A DNA stretch of 64,000 bases from Pogona vitticeps (GCF_051106095.1 NC_135791.1:7795001-7859000); one strand, 5' to 3'; counted from the first letter of the stretch, positions 31,213 to 43,049 are shown. The notes: generated by a model not told the origin, from the sequence alone. Translations and numbers: made by a program.

Positions 31213-32054
31213 TATATAATACAGACAGAGAGTATTAACATTCATCTGAATTTGGGAAACCTTCTGCTGGCGATCAGGTCGGAGTGTCTGCCTACGTGGC
31301 TTGCTTCATGAGCAATGAAGAGAGGCAAGCAGTTCACCTGGGACATGGAACACGCACACATCGACAGCGCAGTGTTTTCTTTTCCGCGAGAAATGTGCAA
31401 GAATCGGCGCCAGGGGGCAGCAAAGGGAGAGTTTTTGTTCTCCTCTCTGCAGTTGGGCCGTTTTTCCTCCTGATTGTGCTAAATGCTTATGTACCAATGT
31501 TTCCATTTACAAACCCTGCCTCCCCTCCCCCCATCCTCCAGCGCTACTCTGCCGTTAACCCTCTGCGTCGCCGCAGCTTTGCTAGGGAGGCTTTTTTTTT
31601 TCTCCCCACCTCCCAGCTGACATGCAGCTTGGTGATGGGATAAATTGAAGGTCTCTGAAAGGAGAATGAGAAAAAACGAGTGTGGCGGGGACTGGCCGGG
31701 GGGGGGGCGGAAAGGAAAGAGGGCTCTCCAGCAGGAAAACAAAAATAAAAACAAATACAAATAGAAAAGGGAACACTAAAGCGGTTTCGCCCCCTTTTTC
31801 TGAGCACGTTTAAATCTGTAGAAGTATGGGGAGGGAGGAGGGAAGCACGGGTGGCTGCTGCTGTTGCTCCTCCGCGTTTTCGGGGGGGAGGAGAGTGAAT
31901 TAACTTCCTTTGGGGGCACGGCGAGCAAAAAGCAGCCTCTAACGTGCCCCCTCCTCCCTATGGAAAAGTTACATCCCCCTCGCTTGGAAGCAAAGGGCGA
32001 CCTGCTTTGCATTTTTTGTGAGCTTGCAAGAAAGGACTCCTGCCCCTCATTATT

Positions 32055-32072
32055 ATTATTATTATTATTAGG
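32055..32072. repeat. (ATT)n microsatellite in the CpG island
   Basis: Short att trinucleotide run inside the CpG island. Confidence 0.85.
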
Positions 32073-32466
32073 GGGTTCGTACTCCCCCTCCCCTCCCCCC
32101 CACAGGCCTTTCGGTTACAATAATTATGCGCATCCAGTTTGTAGGAGGGGGTTGGTGGCAATTTCCTCGGGGAATGGGTCTACCCATTCGCCCCCACCCC
32201 AATTTCTGGGTTTTTTAGGGTTGGAGTGAAGTCCCTCAGCCCCCCTTGAGTTACAGCGACGGTTTGCCCTTCCCCCCCCCCCCCGCTCGCCTCCTGTAAA
32301 CCGACGCCAATTTCCTCTTTTTAGGGCGAAGGGGGGGGAGTGTCTTTGTGTTCCCCCGTTTGGAGGACAAGAGATCAAAAGCTCTGAGCGCGCTTTTTTT
32401 TTTTTTTGCTTTTTTTTCTTTTTTAGGTCAAGCGCCTCTGTGCGCCCCCTTTTAAATATTTCGTTT

Positions 32467-32468
<2 letters not shown>

Positions 32469-32522
<54 letters not shown>
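32469..32522. repeat. (CA)27 microsatellite in the CpG island
   Basis: An uninterrupted 54-bp CA run flanked by GC-rich sequence. Purity suggests a high mutation rate. Alternating purine-pyrimidine of this length can form left-handed DNA. Confidence 0.95.
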
Positions 32523-32524
<2 letters not shown>

Positions 32525-32636
32525 GAGGTTTCTGGCGTCCCACCTCCGCTCGGGCTACTTTCGAGTTCTGCGCTCTTTTCCCCAACACGCTGCCCTCTGG
32601 CTCAGGTCTCGCCTTTTACCTGACGGACGGACAGCC

Positions 32637-32668
32637 TGCCTTGCCTTGCCTTGCCTTGCCTCGCCTGC
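32637..32668. repeat. (CCTTG)n short tandem repeat
   Basis: ccttg units repeated about five times, grading into ctcgcctgcccgcccgcc, within the densest part of the CpG island. Confidence 0.85.
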
Positions 32669-34162
32669 CCGCCCGCCCACTCCCCCTCACGGTGTGTGTA
32701 GGACGTCCTCCCCGCCCCCTCCTGGCTGCCCCACCCGCTCCTAAGCGGGAGTTTCCAGGAAGCGCTGAGCAGAGCCGCAGTGTCGCTCAGCCGCCTGCTC
32801 GCTCAAACCCTTCCGCCGAGGCTGTGGCAACCACGTCAAGTAGTCCGCGCTCCCAAAAATCTTTCCTTTCCCCCCTTTTTTTTATTTTTCGGCCGGCAGA
32901 GTTAGGGCGGCTTCTGCGACGCGCCCGACAACATGCTGGAATTTAAAGAGCGCTTCAGCTGGAGTTCTAAACCCAACTGCTGAGGCGTGTACAATGTGTA
33001 TGAAGCGCAAAAAGAGTCCCGGCCATGGCGGAAGCAGACAGAAGCTAAACGAAAGAGCCCTCTGTGTGTGTGTGTGTATGAGGCAGAGCGCGAGCCGAAG
33101 AGCTCGTTGAGCGAGCGGGGAGGGGAGAGAGCGGGAAAACGCGGTTCGGAGCTGGGAATCAGCCTTTTTCCCTCCCTCCCTCTCTCCCCACTCCCTCGCC
33201 GGGGGCGCTTCTCACTGAGTTTTAGAGGCGCCAAGCTCAGCCGAGACTGGGAGCTCCGAGCCTGCCCTTTTTACACAAAGTAAAGGGGGCGCCTGTTTCC
33301 TAGGTTTCATTTCGTCTTCACAAGACACACAGACACACACACATCTATGTGCCAGTTTCAGGCAGACAAACCGCCCAGCCCCCCCCCACTCCACCCTCAG
33401 TGCCTCAGTTTTCAGTCAGGAAACATCAGCTTCGGGGCTCTACTGCCTGTTTGTGTGGCAACTAGAGTTAATATACGTTTTAATACCAAGGGGTGCCCAT
33501 AAATCACCCCCCTCTATGCTCCCTAGAGAGTTAGCTTGGGGGGGGGGGGTTGTTTGTTGAATTAAAAGAAATTACTTCCCCAAAAAAGCGATAGGACGCT
33601 GTGGAATGTAGGGACTGGAAGTGACTTTATTAAACACCCAATATGAATAGAAACGTCCGATTAATTTAAAGGTCCCGATATGTCGTATAAACAATCTCTT
33701 GGCCCAATGAAACGACGTTCCTTTAAGTTTACGTAGTTCCCTGAAAGGTGTGCTTTGCTTCACAGATGAGGGGAATTTTTTATCTCGGCATAAGACACCC
33801 TCTATAGATCGGAAAAAAATTTCCCTTCGTGTCTGAGCTTTCCCTCATTGCGCCAGACGAATTTATCGCGTACAAAAGGAAGTTTGTCCTCTTTGAAACA
33901 GCGATGACTATTGCGGAATCAAAACAGGACGGGACTGAAGCCGAGAAAGGGCGAGAGAAGGTGAAAAGTTAAACAGGATGAAGAAAAGGGAGGGGGAAAA
34001 AAACCCTGATCGGGATGTTGATTCAGGGGGGGAAATGACAGTACATAGTAGGAACCTTTGGGCTAGGGATAAAGTTGGAGAAAATAAGAAGTATCGCCCA
34101 AAAAGAGATGGTGGCCGTGGAACACGTTCACCGTTTCATTTCTCCTCATCCCACCCCCGCCC

Positions 34163-34250
34163 ATGTCTGACGAAGTGGGCTTGTCCACGAAATCTCCCAT
34201 TAAAATATAATATAGTCTTTAAAGTGCCACATGTTTTTGTCTTTTTGTTT
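34163..34250 (+). mobile_element. Unnamed retroposed repeat, copy 1
   Basis: Wording ctgacgaagtgggcttgtcc, then acgaaatctcccattaaaat and agtctttaaagtgccacatg tttttg. The same family occurs at 36,980 and 41,471 on the minus strand and is widespread in reptiles (gatgaagtgggctttgccca ... tagtctttaaggtgccac). I do not know its formal name. Confidence 0.6.
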
Positions 34251-36975
34251 GGTTCCTTTGGATTTTGCCCTGATATACTTTTCGGATAGTAATTTTTCTT
34301 GACTACATCATTTTTCCTGGCGTCTGGTTCTGACAAAAGTGAAGGATTCAAAAGTGGAAATGTTGAAGGCAAGAAGGGGCTGGAAGGGGTTAGCTTAAAG
34401 GACATTGGTGGATATTTCGGGAAGCAAAAGTGGGTTGGGCAGCTGAATTTATTTATTTATTTATTTAACTAGAGCTAGATTTTTTTTTTCAATAGGGCTG
34501 GCAGCATTAGCCCTTTCGCCGGACTCACTCCCACAAGCAGAGATGATGGAAGGAAGCCCTTCTCTCGCGAAGTGCAAACTGGAAGGGAAAAAAAGAGAGT
34601 TTGGCAGAGCTCCTCCTTCAAGTAATTCAGTGGCTTCCTAACTTTCCCCTCTATTCTGATTTAGGAAAGGCTGCTGAGGTGTCTCGTAAGAAGGAAGCTC
34701 TGCCAAAGGCTGTTTTTGCTGTTGACGCTGTTGGTTGCAGAATCTTTACCTGTGGTTTAGTTTGGAAGTAAAGCATCTGAAGTGCCCAATGGAGCGAATG
34801 TTCTTGGGATCAGGGAGAACACGAGAAAAACCTTTTTGTGTGTAAATTTGGCCCCAGTTGCCCCTCTCTCCTAGAACAGGAAGCTATTAACACGTTCAAT
34901 TTTTTTAAAGGTATTGACTTAAACAGGGTTGCAAGGCTGTTGATATGGGATGATTGATGGGCCATTCCTAGCATGTTTTTCCTCCAATTTTGTAGAAGTG
35001 CTGTATGTATGGTATGTATTTTTTTTATTTGTTTCTTTGCTTCTTCCTTAACAAAATAAAATTTGACCAAGTAAATCTAACCTTGTGAAATATGAGGTAC
35101 ATTGGTACATGGGATCTTCTTTTGTTGTGATTAATTCTTTGAGAACTACAATTTACAGTACATGGTTTGGCCTTTTCCCTGAAATCTTGGGGACTAGATT
35201 GAAATCTTTTTAAAGATAAAATAGTGGGTATGATATCCTCACCCACAATGACTAGCATATTGTTTCTCTACTCCAAATACAAGAACAGAAAACAGTGATC
35301 ATTCTGAATAATTGTTTTCTGCTGATTCAGTTTCTATTTCCCAGTTATCCAGTGTTTTTACTAACCCTGGAAAAGAGGGCAACAAAACTAAGTATTCTCA
35401 AGCATTTTTTTTATTTTCTTATCCTCTTTGAGGCTATGAAAGCTTCACATCCTCCTGCTAGTGCTGCAGAATAGACTGAAGGACTGGTGAGAATTTTCAG
35501 ACCTTGCTCTCCCCCATCACCCTCATTATTTCCATCCCCCACAGGATGGAACTTGCACCCTCCCATTAGCACGGATACAAGAAGCTCTGGTCCAGCCTTT
35601 TCTATGCTCTCTTCTCTCTATCAGCCAAAACTTGGATACACAACTCTTGTCTTGAATACAAACCCCAGAGCCAGCTTTGTTGTTACCCCTGACTAACAGT
35701 TCCACGTTTTCCCATAATCTCTGCAGAAAACAAACACGTAGCTCCTTTTATTTTGCTTATATCAATTAGTGGGTATTTGTTTTGCTTTCCTTTTGTTTAT
35801 TATTTTTATTACTAATAATAGTAGTACCAAAAATAATACTAGAAGTCCTATTTTTTGTAGATATTCAATTCATAGTTTTGTCGAATTCTCAGTTATTGCC
35901 CTTTCTAAAAAGTTCAATTTTTGTGAATTAACTTTGGCATTTCTTCTAAATCATAAGATGTTTCTTTAACCCTTGCTTTCTAAAATAATTAGTCAATTTA
36001 GAAACACCTGATAGGTTTTTCATTTGTAAATGCATGCTTGTTATCTTTTAATTATTTCCTCCAGTCTATCTAGAAGAAATTTATTTCACCACTGATTAAA
36101 ATCATAGGTGAATTAATTAAATGCTTTCAGGTTATGTGTGCGTAACTGGAAGAAATGTTTAACCAGTTTTGCATTTTTGTTAACATAGTGAAATTGCACC
36201 CAGTCATGCTGTAGTGGGAGATTCTTTCGTGTCAGTAAGGATTCTATATTGAAATAAATACCACCAGTAGACAACATAGACAATGTGTTGTGTTGTCTAT
36301 GAAGATCACTCAGGCTTGCTCCTATACATTGAAGCAAGTTTCACAGAATTCAGTGTGACTTATAAAATGCTTCCTTTAAAAATAAATATAACAGCAAGTT
36401 GATGTTTGCCTGTGTATTTGCCCTATAAACATTACCAAGACCAATATGATACAAATATTACTGGTGGTGATAACCATAGAGTACTACTTTTTGGTTTAAT
36501 TATTAAAGTCCAGTCTTCCCCAAAGAGTTCATCAGCATCCAGGAGGGCATTTGGTTTGAACAACTAAGTGTCAGTGTGCCATCACACTGTCTCAGATGTC
36601 TGTATCTGCATAGGTTTTATTCTAATCTAGGCAGATTTAAGTCAAGCTATAGGTTTCTACAGTAATACTAGGTGAAAAGGGGCTTGGCAAGAGGATCCCT
36701 TGATTGTGGGAGATTATCTATGTTGAATCCTACAGTTACTTTTGTTTAAAAGATCAGCAATAGAGAAACCCTGGAAAGACACAGAGGAGCTATAATAATA
36801 ACCTGTGGGAAGGCCCTGCCTTTGAGCACCTTACACTCTCCGAACAAAAAAAAAACAAACCACAGTGTTTAGATCAGTACAGTCTCCATCTCTTCAAGTC
36901 CCTATTCAAGGCTAATGTACAAATGTTAATTTTTCTGTTTTATAGATTGAGCTAAATATTGCCAATTGTATTAAT
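34250..36975. other. Intergenic, nothing recognised beyond simple repeats
   Basis: AT-rich after the CpG domain. An (attt)n run at about 34,448-34,470 resembles a LINE poly-A-type tail. No gene, RNA or named repeat supported. Confidence 0.45.
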
Positions 36976-36979
36976 ACTT

Positions 36980-37068
36980 TTCATAACCAAATTGTAGCAG
37001 CTTAAAGACTAACAAAGTATTACAGCATAACATCTAGAATGGGCTAGATTCTCTTTGATGAAATGTAA
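36980..37068 (-). mobile_element. Unnamed retroposed repeat, copy 2
   Basis: On the minus strand: catttcatcaaagagaatct agcccattc, then ttatgctgtaatactttgtt agtctttaagctgctac. Same family as 34,163 and 41,471. Diverged. Confidence 0.5.
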
Positions 37069-37490
37069 CTAAATTCCTATAACTCTGGAATAGCTAATAA
37101 CACTTATAAGGCACAGAAAATAATGCAAAGTATTTCTTCTAGCAGTTGTACAAAGTGTTACAATGCTTGATCATGTGGTAATTCCTTACAAGTTTTAAAA
37201 ATATTGGTTATACAAGCGTATAACTGTGAAAAGGTGGTACTCATTCTCTGAATAAGTATTTTTAGAATACATTTAACTTCAAATTTTCTTGTTCACTTTT
37301 TTTGTGAATGCTGGTTAATGTTCATGAAGCACTTATGGTAAATAACTGTTAAGCAATATTTATCAAGTAGCTAAATCGCTTTAAAGGTAGTTACAGTAGC
37401 TACACTGTCATTATTTAGAGCAAGACTGCAAACCTAAATGTACTCACTGCAAACTATACATGTGTACTCTAAGTCTTATAAGTTACAGTT

Positions 37491-37567
37491 AGAGTAGGCT
37501 CATTATATCAGTGGAATTTGGTAAGCCAACTTCTCTGTAAATTCCATTGTTTCAGTGGGCCTACTCT
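37491..37567. repeat. 29-bp-arm imperfect inverted repeat
   Basis: Left arm 37,491-37,519 starts agagtaggctcat; right arm 37,539-37,567 ends gggcctactct. They pair at 23 of 29 positions across a 19-bp loop. The same wording (cagtgg/ccattg ... cctactct) occurs in a dispersed reptilian repeat; related single-arm pieces lie near 52,880 and 53,578. Confidence 0.8.
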
Positions 37568-38465
37568 AGATATTAGTACTGTTATTACTATTATGGATTG
37601 CACTCTCAGTTTGGCATGAAAGCAGTCATGTTTGCTCTGTAAAACTGTTAAGTAATCAAATAATTTGTTCTTCTGTTAATGTCTCAGAGTGAGTTACTGA
37701 GGCTGTAAGTGCCAGTTAATGAGACAGGGTGATCCACTCTGGGGAACTCAGAACTACATGTTCTGTTCTGTGAATCCTTGCACTTCTGATACACAGATAG
37801 AGGAATTTAATAAAAATTTCAAAACTCTGCAACAGTGTATACCAAATATTTGTTTGTCACCATGTTCTACGTAAATTCTTGATTTCCAAGGAAACTAAAG
37901 CAGAGTGTAGCTGCATGTATCCAAGAAAACCAATGTTATTAAACTCGGCAATTATAAGTATGGTTCCATGGCAAAAGATCCTAACAGAAAAAGGAGTCCA
38001 AGATGGGTGGAGGCTTCTTTAAAAAGAAAGTCTAAAGGCAGAGCAACAGACAGTTTCAACAAGGAAGAAAAGGTGGAAAACAGCAAAATAGCAAGAAAAA
38101 ATATGGCTTCACAAAAAGCTGAAAGAGGACCTGAAAATAAAAAAGGTCACATATAGGACGTGGAAGGAAGGCCAGGCCATAAAGGAAGAGTGTAGACAAG
38201 TAGCAAAGAATTGCATTGATGGCATTAGAAAAGCAAAAGCTGAGAATGAGCTGAGATTAGCAAGAGTTCCGAAAAGCAACAAAAAAGCATTCTTCAGGTA
38301 CATATGTAGCAAAATACAAAGAAAAGAAACTAGTTCAGCTACTATTCAATGGGGATGCAAAAAAAGGATATCAGAAAACAAAATAAGTGCTCAATTCCTA
38401 GTTTAGCTTGGCCATTCCCCAAAAGCCAATCTATGTCCCTCCAGGGAAATGTGAAGTATAAGCTG

Positions 38466-38617
38466 ATGTTCCCTCTAATTCTCTAGAACTCTGCATGGAG
38501 GTTCTGGCCCCTTTGTGCAGATTTCCAGCCACAAATGGAAGCAAATGAGTGGATACGCTAACTCAGTTGTGCGCACCCGATGGCGTGGCACATGTCCATG
38601 CAGCTTAGAGGGAACGT
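38466..38617. mobile_element. MITE with GTTCCCTCTAA ends, inside CR1
   Basis: 152 bp with ends atgttccctctaa and ttagagggaacgt (12 of 13 inverted match). The interior contains ttgtgcgcacccgatggcgt. CR1 wording is found on both sides. It has no coding capacity. Superfamily not assigned; no clear target duplication. Confidence 0.7.
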
Positions 38618-39355
38618 TGCTCAGAACTACTGTCTATTATGAAGATGGGTAAAGCGTTGGATGCCTGAAGGAGGGCTAATGTTGTCCCTGTCTTCCAAAA
38701 GGGAAAAAAAGGAGGAACCTGGGAACTACAGACCAGTCAACCTGACATAAATCCCAAAGAACATCCTGGAGCAAATTATAAAGCAGCACCTCTGCAAGCA
38801 CCTTGAAAACAATGCAGTACTAGAAGCCAACATAGATTTTTCAAGAACAAATACAACCAGACTAATCTTACCTAATTTGTTGATCTGGTATCAGGTAGCC
38901 TCTCTGATAGATGGTAGGAATACTGTAGATGTAATATATCTGGACTTCAGCAAAAAATTTAACAAAGTGCCCCATTATGTTCTGATTAACACACTAACTA
39001 GTATGGACTGGATAAAATAGCTATCAGGTGGAGACACATTTGGTTACAGAATCAGAGAGTGAATTATCAATGACTTCTTCTCAAACTTGGAGGAGGCAAC
39101 CAGTGGGATACCCCAGAACTTGGCCCTGGGCTTGGTGTTCTACAACATTTTTATTAATTACAGTACTTTAATGAGGGAGTGCAAGAAATGTTTATCAGAT
39201 TACAGATGACCCAAACTTGGGGTGGTATATCTAATATCCTGGAAGACAGAATCAAGATTCAAAAAATATCTTGATATGCTTGAGCACTAGGCTGAAAATA
39301 ACTGAATGAAATTTAACAGGGATAAGTTTTACACCTATAAGAAAAAAAATACATA

Positions 39356-39628
39356 CCCTGTTTTCCCAAAAATAAGACCTAACCTGAAAATAAGCCCTAG
39401 TATGATTTTTCAGGTTGCTCGTAATATAAGCCCTACCCCAAAATTAACCCCTAGTTAAGTGAAACCCTGCCCTCCACCATTGCGCAGCAACCAGAAGAAG
39501 ATGACATGACTGTCTTTGAATCAATGTAGATGGTTGTCAATGAAAAAAAATCCCCTGAAAATAAGCCCTAATGCATTTTTGTAGCAAAAATTAATATAAG
39601 ACCCTGTCTTATTTTTGGGGAAACACAG
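39356..39628. mobile_element. TA-flanked MITE inserted in CR1
   Basis: 273 bp starting ccctgttttcccaaaaataa gac and ending gtcttatttttggggaaaca cag, between TA dinucleotides (39,354-55; 39,629-30). The interior repeats aaaataagcccta. A second copy lies at 42,764. The TA duplication places it in the Tc1/mariner/pogo group broadly. Confidence 0.82.
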
Positions 39629-39834
39629 TAGTTACAAGATTGGGGATATTTGGCTCGGTAATAATACAAGCAAGAAAGACCTTGGAATTGTTGTGATCAT
39701 GAGATAAACATGAGCCAAGAGTGCACTGTGGCTGCAAAAAAAAGGCAAATGGGTTAGGAAAATGGACAGGAACAGGAAGGACAATTTCCATCAGAAAACT
39801 ATAAAGTATTTTATTTTGGAAATGACAGAATCAA

Positions 39835-41783
39835 AAGAAATTGTGCGGCTCTAATTCTGAGGCAAGATTTAGCACAATCAAATCTGACCAAATAATATCA
39901 GTTGGACTTATTTGATATGATAAACATGTCAACAACTACAAATGCTGAAGAAGATGAAATAGAAAGTCTTTATGCAAGCATCTAGGAGGACATTGATCAC
40001 ACACCAAAACAAGAGGTTAAAAAGATCAACAAGGGAACATACAACGTGACTAGGATAAAGTAGAGAGAAGATGGAAACAGTACACTGAAGACCTATACAG
40101 AAGAGATTAAAGGATAAAAGATCCCTCTGAAGAAGAATCCTATGATGAAGAACCAGTATTTTTGGAAAGCAAAGTTGCTGTCAAAGCACTTGGAAGAAAA
40201 TAATAATCAGGAATAGATAGGATACCAGTAGAACTGTTTCAAACTATAGAGGCTGGTGCTGTTTAAATCCTAACAAGAATATGCCAACAAATATGGAAAA
40301 CAAAACATCAGCCCACATATTTGAAATCTTCCACATGTGTTCCAGTCCCCAGAAAGGAGACATCAACTAATGCAGTAAGTATGGGACTACTACATTAATT
40401 TCTCATTCAAGCAAACCGATTCTTAAAGGTTGGAAAAAGACTTTTACTCTGTGTGAAGAAAGAAATGCCTGATGTTCTAGGTGGATCCTGAAAAGGGGGA
40501 GGTATTAGAGATCATTTTGCAAATAAATGTTAACTACTAGAACTAAATTCAGAAGATCATCCTATGCTTTATAGACCACAGCAAAAGCCTTTGATTGTAT
40601 GGATCATGAAAAGCTATGGATAATTTGAATTAAATGGGTGTGTCTTAAAACTTGATTGCTCTGATGTGTAAATCAGTACTGTGGTTAAGAAACTATTCTT
40701 AAAACAGAATATGGAGAAACAGAATATCTCTCAAAAGGAAAGATGTCAGACAAGGGTGTATTTTATCCTTTATATTTAAAATCTGCATAATATATAGAAA
40801 GCTGGGTTCAATTCAGATGAAGGAAGAGTGAAAAATGCTGGAAGTAACATAAATAATTTAAGATAAGTAGATGATATTGTATTACTGGCAAAAAGCAGCA
40901 GCAACTTGAAACAATTTATGATGAAGATGTAGGAAGAAAAGATAAAAGCAGGAATCAACATTAAGAAGGTATGGCTAAAGAAGAAATTCTATAACAATGT
41001 TGACAATGAAGATTTAAACTGTTGAAGATTTTCTGTACCTCAGTTTAATTATACATCCAAGTGGAGTCTGCAGCCAGAAAGTCAGAAGAGTGAGGCTCGA
41101 AAGAGCAGCCATGAAAAAAGCAGAACAAAAATATGCAAGGATGTGTCAGTGGAAACCAAGGCCAAGGTTATCCATACTGTTACATTCTGCATAAATATAT
41201 GAATGGATGTGAAAAGTGGACAGCGAAGAAAGCTGATAGAAAAAAAATGTTTAAAATATAGTGTTAGAAGAGAGCTATCATGGACTGTCAGAAAGAGAAA
41301 CAAGTGAATACTAGATTAAATCTAGCTTTAACCTCTTTAGAAGCAAAGATATCTAAAGTGAAACTTGATCACTTTGCATACCTCATGAGAAGACGAGATG
41401 TGAGGGAAAACCATAAGGCTGGGAAAAGCTGAAGGCAGCAGAGATATGAGAGAGATTAACTGAGTAAAGGCTCTAGTTGTAGAAGAGGTAGCTGTGGTAG
41501 TCGGTGCAAGTATTATATGTAAAAGCAAAATAGAAATATATATTTAAAAAAAAAAACAAAAACATGGTGGCACCTTAGAGACTAATTTTTATATTTTTTA
41601 ATGTGAGATTTCGTAGACTTTGTTTCTATTTTGCTTTTAGCTATATAACTGAATAAAGGAATCCGTGGCCTTCAGCTTGCAAGAGCTGAGCAAGGATATT
41701 AATGATAGGACATTTTGGAGGTCACTAATTGATAGAATTGCTCAAAATTGGAGGCAACTTGATGGCACATAACAACAAAAACA
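39835..41783 (+). mobile_element. RTE-type LINE ORF2, 5'-truncated, degraded
   Basis: Readable pieces: AFDCMDHEKLW near 40,590, KAGFNSDEGRVKNAGSNINN LR then VDDIVLLA (the YADD region) near 40,800-40,895, WTAKKADRK-like wording near 41,220, HFAYLMRRRDV near 41,370-41,400, and tail caacttgatggcacataaca acaa at 41,757-41,780. Many breaks. A retroposed repeat with a 14-bp duplication interrupts it at 41,471-41,645. Confidence 0.8.
41471..41645 (-). mobile_element. Unnamed retroposed repeat, copy 3, with 14-bp target duplication
   Basis: Flanked by taactgagtaaagg (41,457-41,470) and taactgaataaagg (41,646-41,659), 13 of 14 identical, and RTE LINE wording resumes directly after. On the minus strand the element reads aagtctacgaaatctcacat, then ttagtctctaaggtgccacc atgttttt, and ends with ctacctcttctaca-type wording. 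The variable-length duplication indicates LINE-mediated retroposition. Confidence 0.8.
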
Positions 41784-41941
41784 GGATTACACTGTACATA
41801 TTTTAGCTACTCTGCTTCTTTTTCCCTTGGGCCTTCTAAAGTTTGCTTTGAAATTTATTTTTAAATTTTTAAGCTTGCCTTGGAAAATGGCATAGGGGAA
41901 CAGATAAATATTTTCTTATTTTGAGAGGCTAGCTTCCTATC

Positions 41942-42124
41942 CTTGGTGTTGGGAAAACGCGAAGGCAAGAGGGGACGACAGAGGACGAGATGGATGGACA
42001 GGGTCATCAAAGTGACCAGCATGGATTTGACCAAACTCTGGGAGGCAGTGGAAGACAGGAAGGCCTGTCGTGCTCTGGTCCATGGGGTCACGAAGAGTCA
42101 GACACAACTTAACGACTAAACAAC
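41942..42124 (+). mobile_element. BovB LINE 3' end, 183 bp
   Basis: 5'-truncated BovB: gaggcaagaggggacgacag, tggatttgaccaaactctgg, gaggcagtggaagacagg, ggtccatggggtcacgaaga, then tail cttaacgactaaacaac. Flanked by agcttcctatc (41,931-41,941) and agtttcctatc (42,125-42,135), 10 of 11. Confidence 0.9.
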
Positions 42125-42763
42125 AGTTTCCTATCAATAGGTACAGGTGACATGGAATTATAACGTATGGAGTACAACATTCAAAGGCTGATTAAACTGC
42201 TGACTGATGAAATAACACTTATGAAATCCCATTGATTCAATTGATGTGTTCTAGCTGGTACTACAAATCAGTTTCAGGTTGAAATCCCACTGGGTACAGT
42301 GGATCTTATTCACAGGTAAATAGATATAAAATTATGGCCTTAATTATTTTATGACTTAATAATTTTTAATATCTGTTCAACAGATAAAAGAATTTGGGTC
42401 TTAACTGACTATTGTTAAGAAGAGAGTGAAAATAATGAGGAAAATAAAATACTGTAAAAGTACATACATTGGTTTTTTTTTTTTACAGTTATAAATACAA
42501 ACAATTTAGCAATCTAGGGAATATGTAGGTTAAAAGATTTTGTATACTATATATAGTTGAATCCCTAAGCATAAAATAAAAGGAACAACTGGGGCAGACA
42601 AAATATACTGACTGCAGCTATATTATGTTGTCCATTTTACCATATATTAAAAACTAAGGTTAAATGTAATGTATTAACATTACGTACTTTTCCAAACAGA
42701 CAGGAGAAAAGCACTCGTATATATAATATTTAAAAGTAATGCTTTAAAGTAACAAATTTTCTA

Positions 42764-43041
42764 CCGTATTTCCCTGAAAATGAGACCTAACCTGAAAAAT
42801 AAGCCATAGTATGATTTTTCAGGATGCTCATAATATAAGCCTTACCCCCAAATAAGCCCTAGTTAAGTGAAAACCTGCCCTTCACCATTCTACAGCAACC
42901 AGAAGATTCACTGTATTTGAATTAACATAGATTGTTGTACATGAAAAAGATAAAGCATCCCCTGAAAATAAGCTCTACTGCTTTTTTTTTTTTTTAGCAA
43001 AAATTAATATAAGACCCTGTCTTATTTTCGGGGAAACACAG
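42764..43041. mobile_element. TA-flanked MITE, second copy
   Basis: 278 bp starting ccgtatttccctgaaaatga gac and ending gtcttattttcggggaaaca cag, with TA on both sides (42,762-63; 43,042-43). Same family as 39,356, similar along the whole length including aaaattaatataagaccctg. Confidence 0.82.
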
Positions 43042-43049
43042 TATGTATT

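Larger units (their letters stand above)
31260..33350. promoter_or_regulatory. CpG island, probable promoter of an unidentified transcript
   Basis: About 2.1 kb with abundant CpGs, homopolymeric C and G runs, and the highest density at about 32,520-33,270. No exon with coding resemblance is seen on either strand. TATA-like ttttaaatattt lies at about 32,450 and attttaaag-type wording near 32,940. CpG retention continues into AT-richer DNA to about 34,130, which suggests a germline-unmethylated domain. In human the next gene after RPS6KA1 is ARID1A; its poly-Ala/Gly-rich first coding exon is not here. It could be an upstream non-coding exon, a lncRNA promoter or an enhancer island. Confidence 0.7.
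37960..39785 (+). mobile_element. CR1 LINE ORF2 fragment carrying two MITEs
   Basis: From left to right: the pre-RT linker (KAKAENELRLARVPKSNKKA FFRYI), the RT start GTWELQTSQPDI-like NYRPVNLT wording near 38,720, then VIYLDFSKKF (39,000 region is KVPHYVLINT), SGIPQNLALGLVFYNIFINY near 39,100, DDPNLGGI-like wording near 39,210, and, after the second MITE, TSKKDLGIVV and NMSQECTVAAKKANGL-like wording. It is 5'-truncated and has many breaks. MITEs sit at 38,466-38,617 and 39,356-39,628. Confidence 0.85.

Noticed and set aside
32124-32946. 154- and 168-codon frames in the CpG island
   Set aside because: They run through the CA repeat and C/G homopolymers; GC-rich DNA has few stops. No resemblance to ARID1A exon 1 or any other family.
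32933-32983. Short ATG frame (16 codons) in the CpG island core as a possible first exon
   Set aside because: It stops at once, no donor follows in frame, and no family resemblance. At most an upstream open frame.
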